The position numbers and the translations under genes were made by a program. 64,000 nucleotides of DNA from Asterella californica (taxonomy: Eukaryota > Streptophyta > Marchantiopsida > Marchantiales > Aytoniaceae). Below the pieces are notes generated by a model. It had not been told where the DNA came from. It was given only the letters and a program-made list of their open reading frames with translations, and searched no databases. The stretch covers positions 25,022,001 through 25,086,000 of the forward strand of contig JAYKYS010000005.1 of NCBI GenBank assembly GCA_036924285.1, written 5' to 3'. Shown here one piece after another: positions 1 through 11,130 of this stretch (position 1 is the first letter of the stretch; each line of letters opens with the position of its first letter).

Positions 1-102
1 GATATTTTTGCATTTCCAAATCTGGTTAACATTTAACTTTAAAAATAACTGTTTCAGTTTGATGTATAATTTTTATTGAACACTTATATCTTAAATGAAA
101 TT

Positions 103-145
103 ACCAAGCGAGCAGAAGTTCCCCAGAAGTTCATGTAACATGCAT
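103..145 (+). repeat. Dispersed short repeat, copy 1 (AGCGAGCARAAGTTCCCC type)
   Basis: The segment AAGCGAGCAGAAGTTCCCC is followed 16-18 bases later by ATGCAT. Three related copies occur at 1256-1290, 16590-16628 and 60316-60365, each preceded by AT-rich DNA. It looks like the conserved end of a small repeat family; the class is unknown. Confidence 0.4.
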
Positions 146-990
146 ATTATTCAGGAAAGCTTTCCATACCGAAAATGGAGGGATCGTAGAGGTTGAGGTT
201 AGTTAGTTTTATTGATTGACGGAGTTCAGATCATTAACAACAGATAGAAAAGAACGTTATTCTCATGAACAGCAGGTCCCAGTGTGCGTTGGATATGACA
301 GTTACAAAATGACAAAATACCCTCATGACAAATATATGTAAAAGTTAGAGTTTACTCTCGTTTGATTCTTACAACTCGGAAGATCCCATTTCTACCGAAT
401 CATTGCTTTGTCAACATCCGACTGACATTTTGTCTTGACTCTTTGACGAGAGGAACGTTTTCTATATGGTGCTGAATACAAAGTCAAAAAGAGAATCTTT
501 TTATATCTACCCAGCAACAGTATATTAAGGTGTGAAACGGATTTCGTTCTACTACTAGGCTTCTAGTCTCAATAGTCGACTCTTCTATTCACACGAGGAT
601 AGTTGGATAGTTGCATGGTATGGATTCTTATATTTTGATATCCTATATTGAAAACTGAATATCCATTTGCATAGATTAGTTATATTCTAGAACAGAAAGA
701 AGATGAAGGTCATTTTCTATATAAAGTATGGAAAGCCACAAAGAGGTTCGACATGGAAAAGAAGTAACAAGGAGGGAATACGGACTGTTGCTAAACAAAA
801 ATCAAGGAAAATGTAATGGAACTAAATTAAAATATCGAACTGAACTTCATGTACAATATATTTATTTTTGAATAAATACTCTGTTACTCTATATAAAAAA
901 ATTTATAATATCAAGCACGTTAGAACAGAAATTGAGAAGCACGTGTATTATCTTTTTTATCTTTTTCGGTGGAAGAGGTAAATATTAGAG

Positions 991-1040
991 GTTTAATTTA
1001 TTACCTAACCCTTCTCACAAGGTTAGGTAATAAATTAAAC
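991..1040. repeat. Perfect inverted repeat, 20-bp arms
   Basis: The arm GTTTAATTTATTACCTAACC (991-1010) is perfectly complementary to 1021-1040 across a 10-base loop. A diverged sister hairpin with the same arm sequence lies at 48750-48802, so this is a repeated element, perhaps a very short MITE, and not a chance palindrome. Confidence 0.6.
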
Positions 1041-1255
1041 TCACATTATATTATTGCATAAACTGGTTCAGGTTCGCGACTTGTATCTTTCGCAACGCGG
1101 TACTCCATTCATACTTTATTGGATGTATATTGGTTTATATCCGAGTCTTTTAGTGTCTCTAAGCATAGACTACAAGTTAATATTTATAAAATATTTTAAT
1201 TATTTCTATCCACTTAATATATATATTTTGTTTAACACTTACATGTTTCTCTAAT

Positions 1256-1290
1256 AACAGCAAGGGAGCAAAAATTCGCAGAGTATGCAT
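1256..1290 (+). repeat. Dispersed short repeat, copy 2
   Basis: AACAGCAAGGGAGCAAAAATTCGC followed by TATGCAT is a diverged copy of the repeat at 103-145. The leading ATAACAGCAAG is shared with the copy at 60316. Confidence 0.35.
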
Positions 1291-2137
1291 ATTTTACCGA
1301 GTTGGTTCAACGATGTGATAACTTGGTCTATTAGATAGAATATTTCGAATTCGGATGAAGAATTATAACATCTTGTTTTGTACAATCTATTATAACAGAG
1401 ATTTCTTCAAGCTCCCTTGAATCATCTAGCAACCAAAATGGAGTATTACCAACTGCATGTCAATGCTATGTTCATGTATTGTGAACATGATTATTTTTGG
1501 CTCCAATCTCTCTTATTGTTTTTTCCAGTTCTCAAAAGATTTAGTATTGAAGAAGGACGCTGGGTCAAAGATGTAGTTTATGCAGCTTAGGAAAAATAGA
1601 AGACGAATCATGTGTCTTTCCAGTGTTCATTTAGATCTTTGCATCTCATTACAACATTCTGTATTCATTATCGTTATAGATACAACTCTTACGTATTTAT
1701 ATAAAAAATGTAGTGGAATACTGAACATGTGTTCGCGAAAGCACTAGTTTAGCTACTTAGTTTTCATTACATGTTTATTTGTTATAGCATTTTGACTCTC
1801 AAGGTCGTGTGATATTGATTTTTATGTATCACTTGTTATAAAACTAAAACATATATATAATAGAAATATGTATAAGCTATCATCTGTTGACACGTAATAA
1901 CAAGATATAAACTAAAAAAGAGTCAACATGTCAACCTATTTTCAAAACCATGTGCACTGAACTGACTCCGCGACGTCTCAATGAGGTGAGATTCGTGTTT
2001 TTAGCGACTAGTTAATCAGGTTCTAAAGCTTAAGCGCTTGCCAGTGAAGTAAGTGAAGGTACGAAGGCCGGAAAAGGATAATAGACGTGGAAAACGTTGC
2101 ACCCGCCTCCTACGCTGTCAGAATTTTGTTTCACTCG

Positions 2138-2340
2138 TTTTTTGTCCCCTTGCAGAGTTTGTTTTTTGTTTTTGTTTTTTGTTTTTGTTTTTGTTTTTGT
2201 TTTTTTTTTTTGTCCCCTTGCAGAGTTGCACTGCTGCGCTTTCACCACCTGAGAACCCGCAGCAGCGGGATTGGACCCACGCCGCCCCGGCTACGGGCGG
2301 AGGGCGCTGTTCGATGAGAGTGTTCCAAGCTCCAACTAAA
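2138..2340 (-). repeat. Oligo-T tract with duplicated flank and possible SINE-like sequence
   Basis: The block TTTTTTGTCCCCTTGCAGAGTT occurs at 2138-2159 and again at about 2206-2227, separated by a (T)nG tract. On the minus strand the GC-rich part (2228-2330) is followed by this A-rich block. It contains GGGTCCAATCCC, which loosely resembles a pol III B box, and a remotely similar GC-rich segment occurs near 49200-49280. A tRNA-derived SINE tail is one explanation; slippage duplication of a poly-T tract is another. No coding function is supported. Confidence 0.25.
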
Positions 2341-3059
2341 ATATCTGAACTGAAAGTCAACTCCTAAGCGCAGTATCAAGATTCAAAACTGAGGTTGCCT
2401 ATAACGTAAGCATCCAAATTGTTGGATAAATATAAATATAGAAACAAAACATTACAGCAAGCATCCCACCGATTCCCACGGGAATAGGCGTTGCAAGCTA
2501 TGACTCCGTTATAGACTGCTTATCTGACGCTACAGACGATTATCTGCTTGACTTAGGTCACTGACCTCCGTGCCGTCGGGGAGTTTCAGCGGTACGACAG
2601 ACGAGTTCACATGTGGGTTCTCCGTGACTTTAGAGACGTTTGCTGCGAGAATCCAGCCAAAATCTCGACGTCAGCCAATCAGAAACTGGAAGCTTTCAGT
2701 CGACAGAAACATGACTGCCGTCGGTTTTTGGTTTTTGTATTCTTTTGGTTTTTGTTGGTCTTCTGAGGAAAGCGTGGTAGTACCCCCAAAAACCGAATGA
2801 GAGACTTGATCAAACACGCTTGTCATGACAGTGGAAGCCCGGCGATTGAGGTCAAGGCTGAAACACCTTCACTCCATTTTGCGTTTCACTTGCTACAGAA
2901 AGTATTGGTTTTACGTTTGTCTAGCTAGCCTTTCCGGTTCTCATCGCAAAGAATTCAGGTTAGAAGATCTAAGTAGTACGAACACTCTTCAATTAACAAT
3001 ATGAAAATGAGCACGAGCTTGATTCAACAATGCGATGATGTTTAAACTTAATGGTTCAG
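2341..3059. other. Intergenic DNA without recognised features
   Basis: A few moderately GC-rich open frames exist here, the longest 76 codons at 2570-2800, but none shows a recognisable domain or family. I see nothing supportable. Confidence 0.5.
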
Positions 3060-3220
3060 TTGTGTTTTCAATCATCTTTATTATAATATTTAAGATAAGG
3101 AAGCACAATAAGTTTTAGGGAGTGGTTTAAATTAAAATTTTTCTATAAAAAGCACCGCTGGGAAAGTTTTCCCCTAACAAGCTCTGTAACTGGTTAAGGG
3201 AGCTTTTAAATAACCCACGG
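3060..3220 (+). repeat. MITE-related fragment
   Basis: This stretch (ATTTAAGATAAGGAAGCAC followed by TTTTAG, AAGTTTTCCCCTAA and GGTTAAGGGAGCTTTTAAA) matches in order the 3' halves of the tandem MITE units at 47743-48395. It is a diverged, truncated copy of the same family. Confidence 0.5.
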
Positions 3221-3229
3221 TATAGATGA

Positions 3230-3266
3230 CCCCCCCCCCCCCCCCACCCCCACCCCACCACGCCCC
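3230..3266. repeat. C-rich tract with G-quadruplex potential on the minus strand
   Basis: A run of 16 C is followed by C5A, C4A and CCACG blocks. The opposite strand has at least four G-runs of four or more, so a quadruplex or i-motif could form. It follows directly after the MITE-related fragment. Its function is unknown. Confidence 0.6.
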
Positions 3267-3485
3267 AAACAAACAGAAAACTGCGGTTGAGATATATGAC
3301 ATCTTACTGACAACGCGCTAGGACCTCGTACGTACGTACTGCTCAATACGTATTCTTCGATGTTCAGTTGACATCCAAATGCTAGCTTCCATCGTTTGGT
3401 CTGTAAACTTCCCGTTTGTATGCCGTTTTAGTCAAGATGTTTGGAGCCATCTGCAAGTCCAACCGTGTGCGGCTACCTCAGAGGA

Positions 3486-3546
3486 CAAGTCACGTCTGGT
3501 CCTCGAGAATTCAAGAATCAAGTCACGTCTGGTCCTCGAGAATTCA
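3486..3546 (+). repeat. 33-bp tandem repeat, two copies
   Basis: CAAGTCACGTCTGGTCCTCG plus AGAATTCAA is repeated with a 33-base period at 3486 and 3519, nearly perfectly. It lies inside a 97-codon open frame (3379-3672), and being a multiple of three it keeps that frame, but no protein family was recognised. Confidence 0.75.
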
Positions 3547-3669
3547 ATGTCCCGTCGTGATAAAACTGCGCTACCTCTGAGTCCGCCGCGCGTTCGGCTG
3601 AAGTTGCATTCACCTCTGCGTTTGCGTTTCCGTCACAAACTAGGTGTTTTACCTGAAATTTCCTTCTGG

Positions 3670-5040
3670 TGATTTTCTGAGATACAATATCTATTTTAGA
3701 TTAAAGCTACAGTTAAGGAATGCGGTGGGAAACTTCTCCCTTACAGATAAAGATGCTTGATTCTGCATCTGTAAAAGACAAAAAAAGACAATATGAAAAT
3801 ATAGGTTTGAAGTGATTCTGAATGATTGCTTGTATTTGGTCACTTTGGAAAAAAAAAATTCTTGAAAAACATGCGAAATGTTTGCTTGCTGCACAGAGCA
3901 CCGTTATAAGATAAATCTAAATTTAAATATCTAAAATTAATTTATTAACTTTAAATGGTTCTAAGCTGAAAGTAACGCATAGACTCTGAGAAAGGGAAAA
4001 AATTATAAGTGCTATGAGTTCAAACGTAACCCCTTCTACTGTAACTAAAGTTTTCTTGACGAATAAAAACATTATTATTTTTATATATTGATTTATGAAT
4101 TAACTTTTCTCACATGAAAGTTTATTTCATAAGCTAATGGATATACCACTTCCATCTGAACGAGGAGGAGGTGATTATGCAGGCTTGCCTACCTGCTAGG
4201 GGAGAATAATATACATGCTCTATGAAACTTTTGTTCTCTTTATAATGTCGAGAAAAATATATGTGTTAGATGGTAATTATATTTTAAATTAATAATATTA
4301 TTATATTAGATATATTAACTAGACCTACAGTTTCCAGAGGAACTCGACTTAACCTATAAGTGGAGGGAGTCCAGATGCAGCTTTGACAATATAAGTGCAG
4401 CATCCTGCTGAGCTCATTTAATCAACTGTTTAATTTAGTATTTAACTTTTCTAGACAGAAAGGATAGATAATAAATTATTAAAATTAAACCACCATTTTG
4501 AACTTAGAAAAGGCGAATATATATATGCACGGATGCTTTACAATATTGAGACATTCTTGAGTTGCCGTTAAATATCTACAAAAGAATTTTATAGCTGGTT
4601 TTATCGATCGCTATGCAGAATTTGTTTTCAAATAGAGGGTATTTTTTTTTGTACATATTAGACTTTGAGGGTAAAGATCAGCACCAAGAGGTAACCTTCT
4701 GAAGTTTATGGAGTGGGTTTTATTCTTGAATTTCCGTCCGTAAATTCCAAACATTTCCCTCGGATCTTTCACAGTAAGTTCTGATATCAGCGTAGATTTG
4801 TTAAACAAACTAAACACCCAGAATGAAAGAAGTTATGTTCTTACTCAAACATCGAGGCAAAACTAACATAAATTTATGATCGGCCTTGTAAAGTTGGAGA
4901 GCTTTGGAAAACTCTAAAAAGCATTGCAAAAACGAAATGAGAAGAAGGTGGAAAATGGACTTTAGACCCGCTCTTAGCTTCAATACCTTCGCAACAAAAT
5001 GTCTCATGTATAGCACAAGCCATGGGAGGGAGTGGTTTAG
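3670..5040. other. AT-rich intergenic DNA
   Basis: No coding or RNA feature was recognised; there are only short AT-rich frames. Confidence 0.5.
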
Positions 5041-5051
5041 TACTGAGAAGC

Positions 5052-5087
5052 GGTTAAGGACTGAACGTGGCTTCTCAGTCCTTAACC
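5052..5087. repeat. Perfect hairpin, 13-bp arms
   Basis: GGTTAAGGACTGA (5052-5064) pairs with TCAGTCCTTAACC (5075-5087) across ten bases. A second, competing pairing exists between ACTGAGAAG (5042-5050) and CTTCTCAGT, so the sequence can fold in two ways. Confidence 0.6.
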
Positions 5088-5557
5088 ACGATCACTTCTG
5101 TGTGGCTTTCACAGCATAAAGAAAAATAAGAGTATAAAGATCCAGAGAAACTTTTACATTACCACACCGGTTCAGATGGAATAATATTTAGAGATCGTGA
5201 TCTATGAAAATAATATATATAAATTTTAGTTTATCAAAAGAGATCATGGTTTATCAACTGGATCGCCTACGGAAGATGCTGTATCATACATAAATATCTT
5301 CCAAAATACAAAAGAAGCGAGACTTTATACTTCCAGAATCCATTACGACCCAATAGTCAAACGCTTTTCTTATAAAGCAGTTACGTATGAAAACGGATTC
5401 TAATATGAGGTGATGATTAAACGCAGGCCATCTGAGAGCTCCCAGATGGCATGCTTGGATATAAAGGCAGACATTTGGATTATAGGTTGGGAATTATTAT
5501 CACCCCATGTAAAGTAAAACAACATGGAGAGAAATAATTTGGATAGGAGGATTTCTA

Positions 5558-5579
5558 GAGGAGACTTGCAAGTCTCCTC
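5558..5579. repeat. Perfect 22-bp palindrome
   Basis: GAGGAGACTTG is directly followed by its reverse complement CAAGTCTCCTC. It sits three bases left of the foldback element at 5583, so it may mark an insertion-associated sequence. Confidence 0.6.
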
Positions 5580-5582
5580 TTT

Positions 5583-6171
5583 GTAAATTACTGAGGTGAA
5601 CCGGTACATATGACAACAGTCCCACAGATACTACACATTACAGAGGATGATAAAAAAATAGTAACTGAAACAGGCATGCAACTCTAGTAACACGATCGGA
5701 TTGTAGCATCGATAGGACTCGTATATACCTTTAGTACTTACGGTACGCAAGTACTAACTACCTTTAGAAACAAAGAGATGAGACAATGAAAGCAAGATGG
5801 TATGGAGAAGACTTTGAGTGAGAGTTTGAGCATGGGGAAAAACAGAGAGAGAGTGTTCGGCCGGGTGAACAGTGAATTCCTTGTCTCATTTACTTCAAGT
5901 TAGTTATGAGAGAGAGAATCTAGAGAAGTGAGAGACTGCAGCCGAGAGTAAGTTATAGTGTTTGGAAGTAATCGTCACGAAACATCCATGAAAGCACAGA
6001 AAAGATTCTACTAAAGGTAATACGTACGTACCGTAAGTACTAAAGGTATACACGAGTCCTATCGATGCTACAATCCGATCGTGTCACTAGAGTTGCATGC
6101 CTGTTTCAGTTATTATTATCATCCCCTGTAATGTGTAGTATGTGTGGGACCGGTACACCTCAGTAATTTAC
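5583..6171. mobile_element. Foldback element, about 590 bp
   Basis: The left arm (5583 to about 5770) and right arm (about 6010 to 6171) are long inverted repeats. Both carry in inverse order CAGTAATTTAC, ACCGGTAC, TACACATTACAG, the AACTGAAACAGGCATGCAACT block, ACGATCGGATTGTAGCATCG and TACCTTTAGTACTTACGGTACG. The arms enclose about 240 bases of purine-rich single-copy sequence. No transposase is encoded, so it is a non-autonomous foldback/MITE-like element. Transcription through it would give a long hairpin RNA, a possible small-RNA source. No target-site duplication was identified with confidence. Confidence 0.75.
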
Positions 6172-7835
6172 CCAATGTAGAATCGCTGTCCAAATTTTCT
6201 TCCAATTTACCCAAGCAGAGCTAAATAAACCAAAACTGGATCAGAGAGTTGAAGAAGAACCTTAAACTCTCAGTGAGATTTGCATTCATCCATTTAGTTC
6301 ACAAAAGTTGACTATTCTTCTTCATTGAATAGAGACTATTGTTATTATACTAATGTAGCATCTAGCTTTCGTACAACATGCTTGTTGGTTTTCTTTTATT
6401 AATTCTTTGATGTTTTCATAGCATGCATATCAACTGGATGAAGTTTAATCTCGAATTACAAAAAACATATCTCGCTCTCTAAAGATGGAGAGGACACACA
6501 AATAAGAATTTAATGAATGGTTAAATTTTACTTCATTGAAGGGTTTGATCTGAAGTGAAAGTGGATTTTTTTCGAAAGAAAAAAATGTTCAGTAGCACAA
6601 TATTGTTTATATTGCAGCATGAGCATTTCGATATTCCCCCCTTACTGATTTATCGGAAGTTTCATGACATGGGTCTGAATTCACAGGCTGCAGAGAACAC
6701 ACGCTCTAGCTCTCGAGCTCTCTAGTTCCAACTTCTTCAAGCATACTTTTAAACAGACGTCCACACTGTACAATCCAAAACATGTACACGACTTCCACGT
6801 TTTCCTATTGTCGCTTTTTTCTCGCGGAGGTCGCTTTAGATGCATATATTCTCTCTTTTTTTATGTATCTTTATAGCTAATCGCTGATTTGGTAGTGCAA
6901 CAATGATATATAATATATTTATTATTTTATATTGAATTTGTATATCTTTCCAATAGCTTACTTCAAATCTCTCAAGATGTTAACCTACTTTATCAAATGC
7001 ATATCTTTGGTGTATTTTTTCCTTGAGCTTTACATATGATGAGGGATGTGCATTCACACCTCACGATGGTTTTCGTGGACTGAAATCTCATAGGCGATAG
7101 TCCAGTCCTGGTCAAGAGCCAATTGCAACTTCTATGAGAAGTTGATCATATTATCCTCATAACAACCTTCACTGTACGTTCTATAGAACAATGTTTAGAT
7201 AATTTGTGCTTCACATAAATGAATTTTGAACTAATAAACAGCCCGGGTCTAGTACAGTTGATGGGGATAACCAGTATCAAATTATTATCAATCCTACTTG
7301 AGCCTAGTGTGGGACTGAGATACTAGAAACAAAAGTTGATATAACTTTTTAAACTTAAGACCATAATTTCGGTCTCCGATTTACAAGGCATTTTATTCAA
7401 AAGATCAAGAATTCAAGGTGAGGGATGAATTATCTTCGCTGATGTGTGATGAGAAAGTCATCATATATTTTTGTCATGTGCTTACGTGGCTTTTGTTTTA
7501 TTTTCCAAGAGTTTTAGTAGTTTTGATAATCATAATTAGAACTTTTTCCACGTCAAAAAAAAACATTCTTATTCTTTTGACTCAAAAGTTTCATTTTACT
7601 GAAGGACGAGTAACACTTAGACTCACCACATGAAGTTATGTTACTAAGTTTCTGTGAAATGCTTCTAAGCTGTAAGTTTCAGGCCACGAGTTGTCCTTTG
7701 TATGTTTCTCATTAAAGCGCATCTTTAGTGTTTTTCTATCCGCATGTGCAAGAGATCACATGTCAGCATTGGGTTCAGTAACTCCAGGTTTGAACTTTCA
7801 GCATATCAATAGTGCATGTCTTTCGTATTCCTCTG
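6172..7835. other. AT-rich intergenic DNA
   Basis: No gene was recognised; scattered frames up to 71 codons lack any family signature. Confidence 0.5.
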
Positions 7836-7839
7836 CCGG

Positions 7840-8559
7840 AGGAAATGGCTTGATCATACCCCAGTACGATCGCTGCGCTTGATCATACCCCTCTTAACCT
7901 TTGGTTGCTTGATCATACCCCCAACCTGCCATCGTCCGTCCTACCGGTAGATCAAGCCATGTCACTTTACACTGCCAGCCTGGAGTTCTCTTTTGCTGAC
8001 GACGTGGACCGCGACTGCTTGAGACCGCGTTCATTCTCCGCACCGAGAAGAGTTTCTGAGACTCGAGGCGTTTCAGCTTGTGATTCCGAATTGTTTTTTG
8101 CAGATTTCAGAATAGTCTAACCCGTCAAAGCTCATTCTCCCGAAACAAGATACTGGCAGAGGCGCAGTACTGGACCGCACTTGCTCTCGAATTTTACCTC
8201 CGCTATGGTTTCTGGGAGGCCTGTTTGTATTCGCTGCGACCTGATGTTGAATCGCTATCGAATTTATCTTCGCCATGGTTTCTGGGAGGTCTTGGCAATA
8301 TATTAACAACTGCGATCTAATGCTGAACCGCGATGGACCTAATGCTGAACTGCGAGACGAAACACGTTTCGCTGCATTGCAGGACGAAACAGACCTGCGG
8401 TGCAGTGTCATGTTTCGCTCCTTACGTCTATGCACATGTCGTGTTGGCAGTGACATGGCCTGATCTACATGGCACGGATATCGGCAGGACGAGAAATGGC
8501 AGGTTGGGGGTATGATCAAGCAACCAAACGTTAAGAGGGGTATGATCAAGCAATTTCCT
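7840..8559. mobile_element. Foldback element with iterated CTTGATCATACCCC termini
   Basis: The left arm (7840-7979) and right arm (8443-8559) are inverted repeats. Each end is built from short iterations of CTTGATCATACCCC: three copies on the left and two on the right. In both arms these are followed by CAACCTGCCAT, a CGTCCTGCCG-like segment, GATCAAGCCATGTCAC and CTGCCA. The centre holds a 71-bp direct duplication. Repeated units inside the inverted termini are the hallmark of FB-type foldback transposons. No transposase is present. A 175-codon minus-strand frame over the element is low-complexity at its start and shows no domain, so it is not called as a gene. Confidence 0.75.
8187..8330 (+). 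repeat. 71-bp direct repeat inside the foldback element
   Basis: TCGAATTTTACCTCCGCTAT then GGTTTCTGGGAGG at 8187 recurs at 8258 as TCGAATTTATCTTCGCCATG then GTTTCTGGGAGG, with a following GCGAYCTRATGYTGAA in both copies. The period is 71 bases. Confidence 0.7.
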
Positions 8560-8990
8560 GTCCTCGGCCGTGGGTATCTACGGGCGCATGTACTTAACAT
8601 TTTCTAAGAATCGGTCGTGAATTTCAGTAGCAAGCAAGTCTAGTGATTAGAAAATTTATTATTTTTAACAAGATAAAAAATTTATAACGATTCATAAACA
8701 CCACTTTAGACGATACACGGTTCCAGCCAAAGCTACCCTTGAGAAAATTACGACTATTTTCCTTCTGGACTTTAGAGAATTTTTAGTTTTAGCTTTTACA
8801 CGCACTAATATGTGAGAACATACATAAAGAAGTTTATTTATACATGTTTAGGCTTTATAAAAGAAAATTATTAATTTTTGAAATCTAACTGATAGAGTTT
8901 TTCATCATGGTGATGTAACCTAACATGCTAAAGCATCATATATCCATGCGATTAAAAAACATGAGAAAAAGGACACATAAGGACAATATC
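8560..8990. other. AT-rich spacer between two inverted-repeat elements
   Basis: I see no coding sequence or repeat here. Confidence 0.5.
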
Positions 8991-9084
8991 CTTCCCCACG
9001 GCCTCGTAAAGTGAATTTTATTTTCTCTGAGAAAACAAAATTCACTGTACACAACAAAATTCACTGTACAAGGCCGCGGGGAAG
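8991..9084. repeat. Imperfect hairpin, about 35-bp arms
   Basis: CTTCCCCACGGCCTCGTAAA followed by GTGAATTTT pairs with AAAATTCACTGTACAAGGCC then GCGGGGAAG. The segment AAAATTCACTGTACA is duplicated in the right arm. It is probably a small foldback element. Confidence 0.6.
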
Positions 9085-10660
9085 CATATTAATAAGAGTC
9101 AAAGACCAAGAGAGAAGAATAAGTATGGAGGATGATGTCGTATAGTGGAGTGTGTCCGATATGAAACCAAAATCCTCACGATAGAACAATATGCACTTGG
9201 AAAATCACACCTATGAACTATTTACACTTTTATTGCTTTGAGATACGAAGAATATACAAATGAAGTTCTCGAGTTCATGATGTCCCCTCAACCCTCCTAG
9301 TATTCTTAGCTATGGAGTACGATTTATGACATACAGTGCATTACTGTTGGAACGGCTCTTGGATATTTATCGTCAGAGATATTTCAGTGTTGTCGTAATC
9401 ATACTACCTCTAGCAATATAAATTTTGAATGTATTTTCGAATGAAATTTTGAATGTATTTTTGCCAACTTTTTGATAGTGCCAATTTTCTTAACATTCTG
9501 ACAGAAGATTTTTGATAGCATTTGGACAATTTCTGATTAAGTCTCACATTTGTGATGTAATAATTCAAAACATACCATAACTATTAATACTATCTTGAAC
9601 ATATCACAAACATTGTATAAATTGTGAGCGGAATGCTGTTATACTTGACCTTGATTTCAGATTTTTTGGACAAGTGAAAATATCTGATTCAAACACTTCT
9701 CATGAATTCTTTCACATTCAATTTTTTCCTGGTTGGTTCTTCTCGATGCTCGACGTTTCAACACTCTCACGATTCATCTCTTCACGCTTCTGTTCATGTT
9801 TTCTCCATATTTTGCAAACATGTTTGTGATTGTAAAGAATCACAATCATACAACAATCATACAACAATCAACGACAATCAAGAACTACCACAGTGATCAC
9901 TTTTTGTCATTCTAGTACCCGCGTCAAGATTGATTTCTGCATTTGGATAGCAAAAACTTACATGAATTGATGTTTATAATTAAGACTGTTTGTGAACTTG
10001 TCACAAGGAGATTGATTCAACTCTACTATCAGTGATTCGAACACTAGAGAAGAAAAATCATGAATCATCTGATAGCAATACTTCGGATCAGATTGTCTCA
10101 CTGTTTGGTGCTCCTTCTTCCGCTAGATACATAAATGCCAACTAAGTAAGAACTTCTCCACCTCCCAGCAAGAAGATTTGACTATCTATAGATACCAAAA
10201 AAAACTTATCGACAAAAAAATTTAAAAATGAACAACCTGAATATGAAGATGATGAAAGTACGTGATGTCACATAGAATCAACAACGCGATGGTCGAGTGA
10301 TCTCCATACGAAAGAGAAACAAAAAAGCTTTGAATAAATCGAAGGATTTTACAAGAATGATCATCTTCTCGCAAAATTATTCATGCGGAATAAAGCATCA
10401 AGATGGGGTTGCAATCATCGATTGAACCTAAATGCTCTAGTAATTCATTTTTGAAACGAGGAGTTGCCACTTGAAGAGCTATGCAAGTATTTTGACAAAG
10501 AGACATAGATAAAACTCGAGGATCACAACTATTTGGAGGACAATGTCAAGAACAAATCGTCTCAAGAAAAGAAAGTGGAGAAAGATCATGTTAAACTCTT
10601 AAGTTAGGTGCTTGTGATATACTAAAATTCACAATAAAATTTGTATGTTGTTAGGTTTTT
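9085..10660. other. Decayed intergenic DNA
   Basis: No recognisable gene. Because a degraded LTR follows at about 10665, this may be old retroelement sequence, but I found no protein motif to support that. Confidence 0.4.
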
Positions 10661-10664
10661 TCTC

Positions 10665-11130
10665 CATATAATGTATGTTGCATGAAGGTTGTCTAGGAAA
10701 ATGCAGTGTTCTTGGCTGTGGAGATATCATGTGTAAGAACAAAGACGCGAGAGAGAGATACACACACAACCATGAGAATGAGCCTTAAGACATGTCAAAC
10801 CTTACTTTATGTACACTTTTGCTGTTTTTCTATAAATCACAAAACTGAAGAATAGACCTGAACTCCAACAGTCGAGATATCTTCAATTTTTGACCGTAAG
10901 TGATCAAATTTCTAGAACCTCCTCCTTGCAATATAAAGTCACTCACACTAGCAAAATGCAGAACTTGATTTGAGATCCGGCTCTTCTTGTGAGTAATCTA
11001 AATACCTTCTTTGAGATGTAAAACAAGCAATTTGGAGTTCTCTTAAAAGAAAGAAGAAAGAAGAAAGATTTTGGTCACAACAAGCTCAAAACAGATGTAA
11101 ATCGACCATTTATCACTTAACTTTGGATAG
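10665..11130 (+). repeat. Degraded LTR copy of the TGTCGT...ACGACA family
   Basis: Blocks match, in order and on the same strand, the LTR at 34960-36711: TTGCATGAAGG, GTGGAGAT, TATGTACACTT, CACAAAACTGA, CCGAGATATC-like, TTTTTGACCG-like, GATCCGGCTCTTCT-like, CAATTTGGAGTTC and GATGTAAATCGAC. The copy has internal deletions and much divergence. It shows that the family has been present a long time and was inserted in both orientations. The outer ends are not resolved. Confidence 0.5.

Larger units (their letters stand above)
1..2020. other. AT-rich intergenic DNA
   Basis: No coding region was recognised. Open frames here are short and AT-driven. The stretch contains two copies of a dispersed short repeat (103-145 and 1256-1290) and a perfect hairpin at 991-1040, all listed separately. 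Confidence 0.6.

Noticed and set aside
2228..2330. tRNA gene suggested by a B-box-like GGGTCCAATCCC
   Set aside because: No cloverleaf could be drawn and no A box with correct spacing was found; at best a decayed SINE.
8073..8600. 175-codon minus-strand frame
   Set aside because: It covers the foldback element; the LIIP repeats are translations of the CTTGATCATACCCC iterations.
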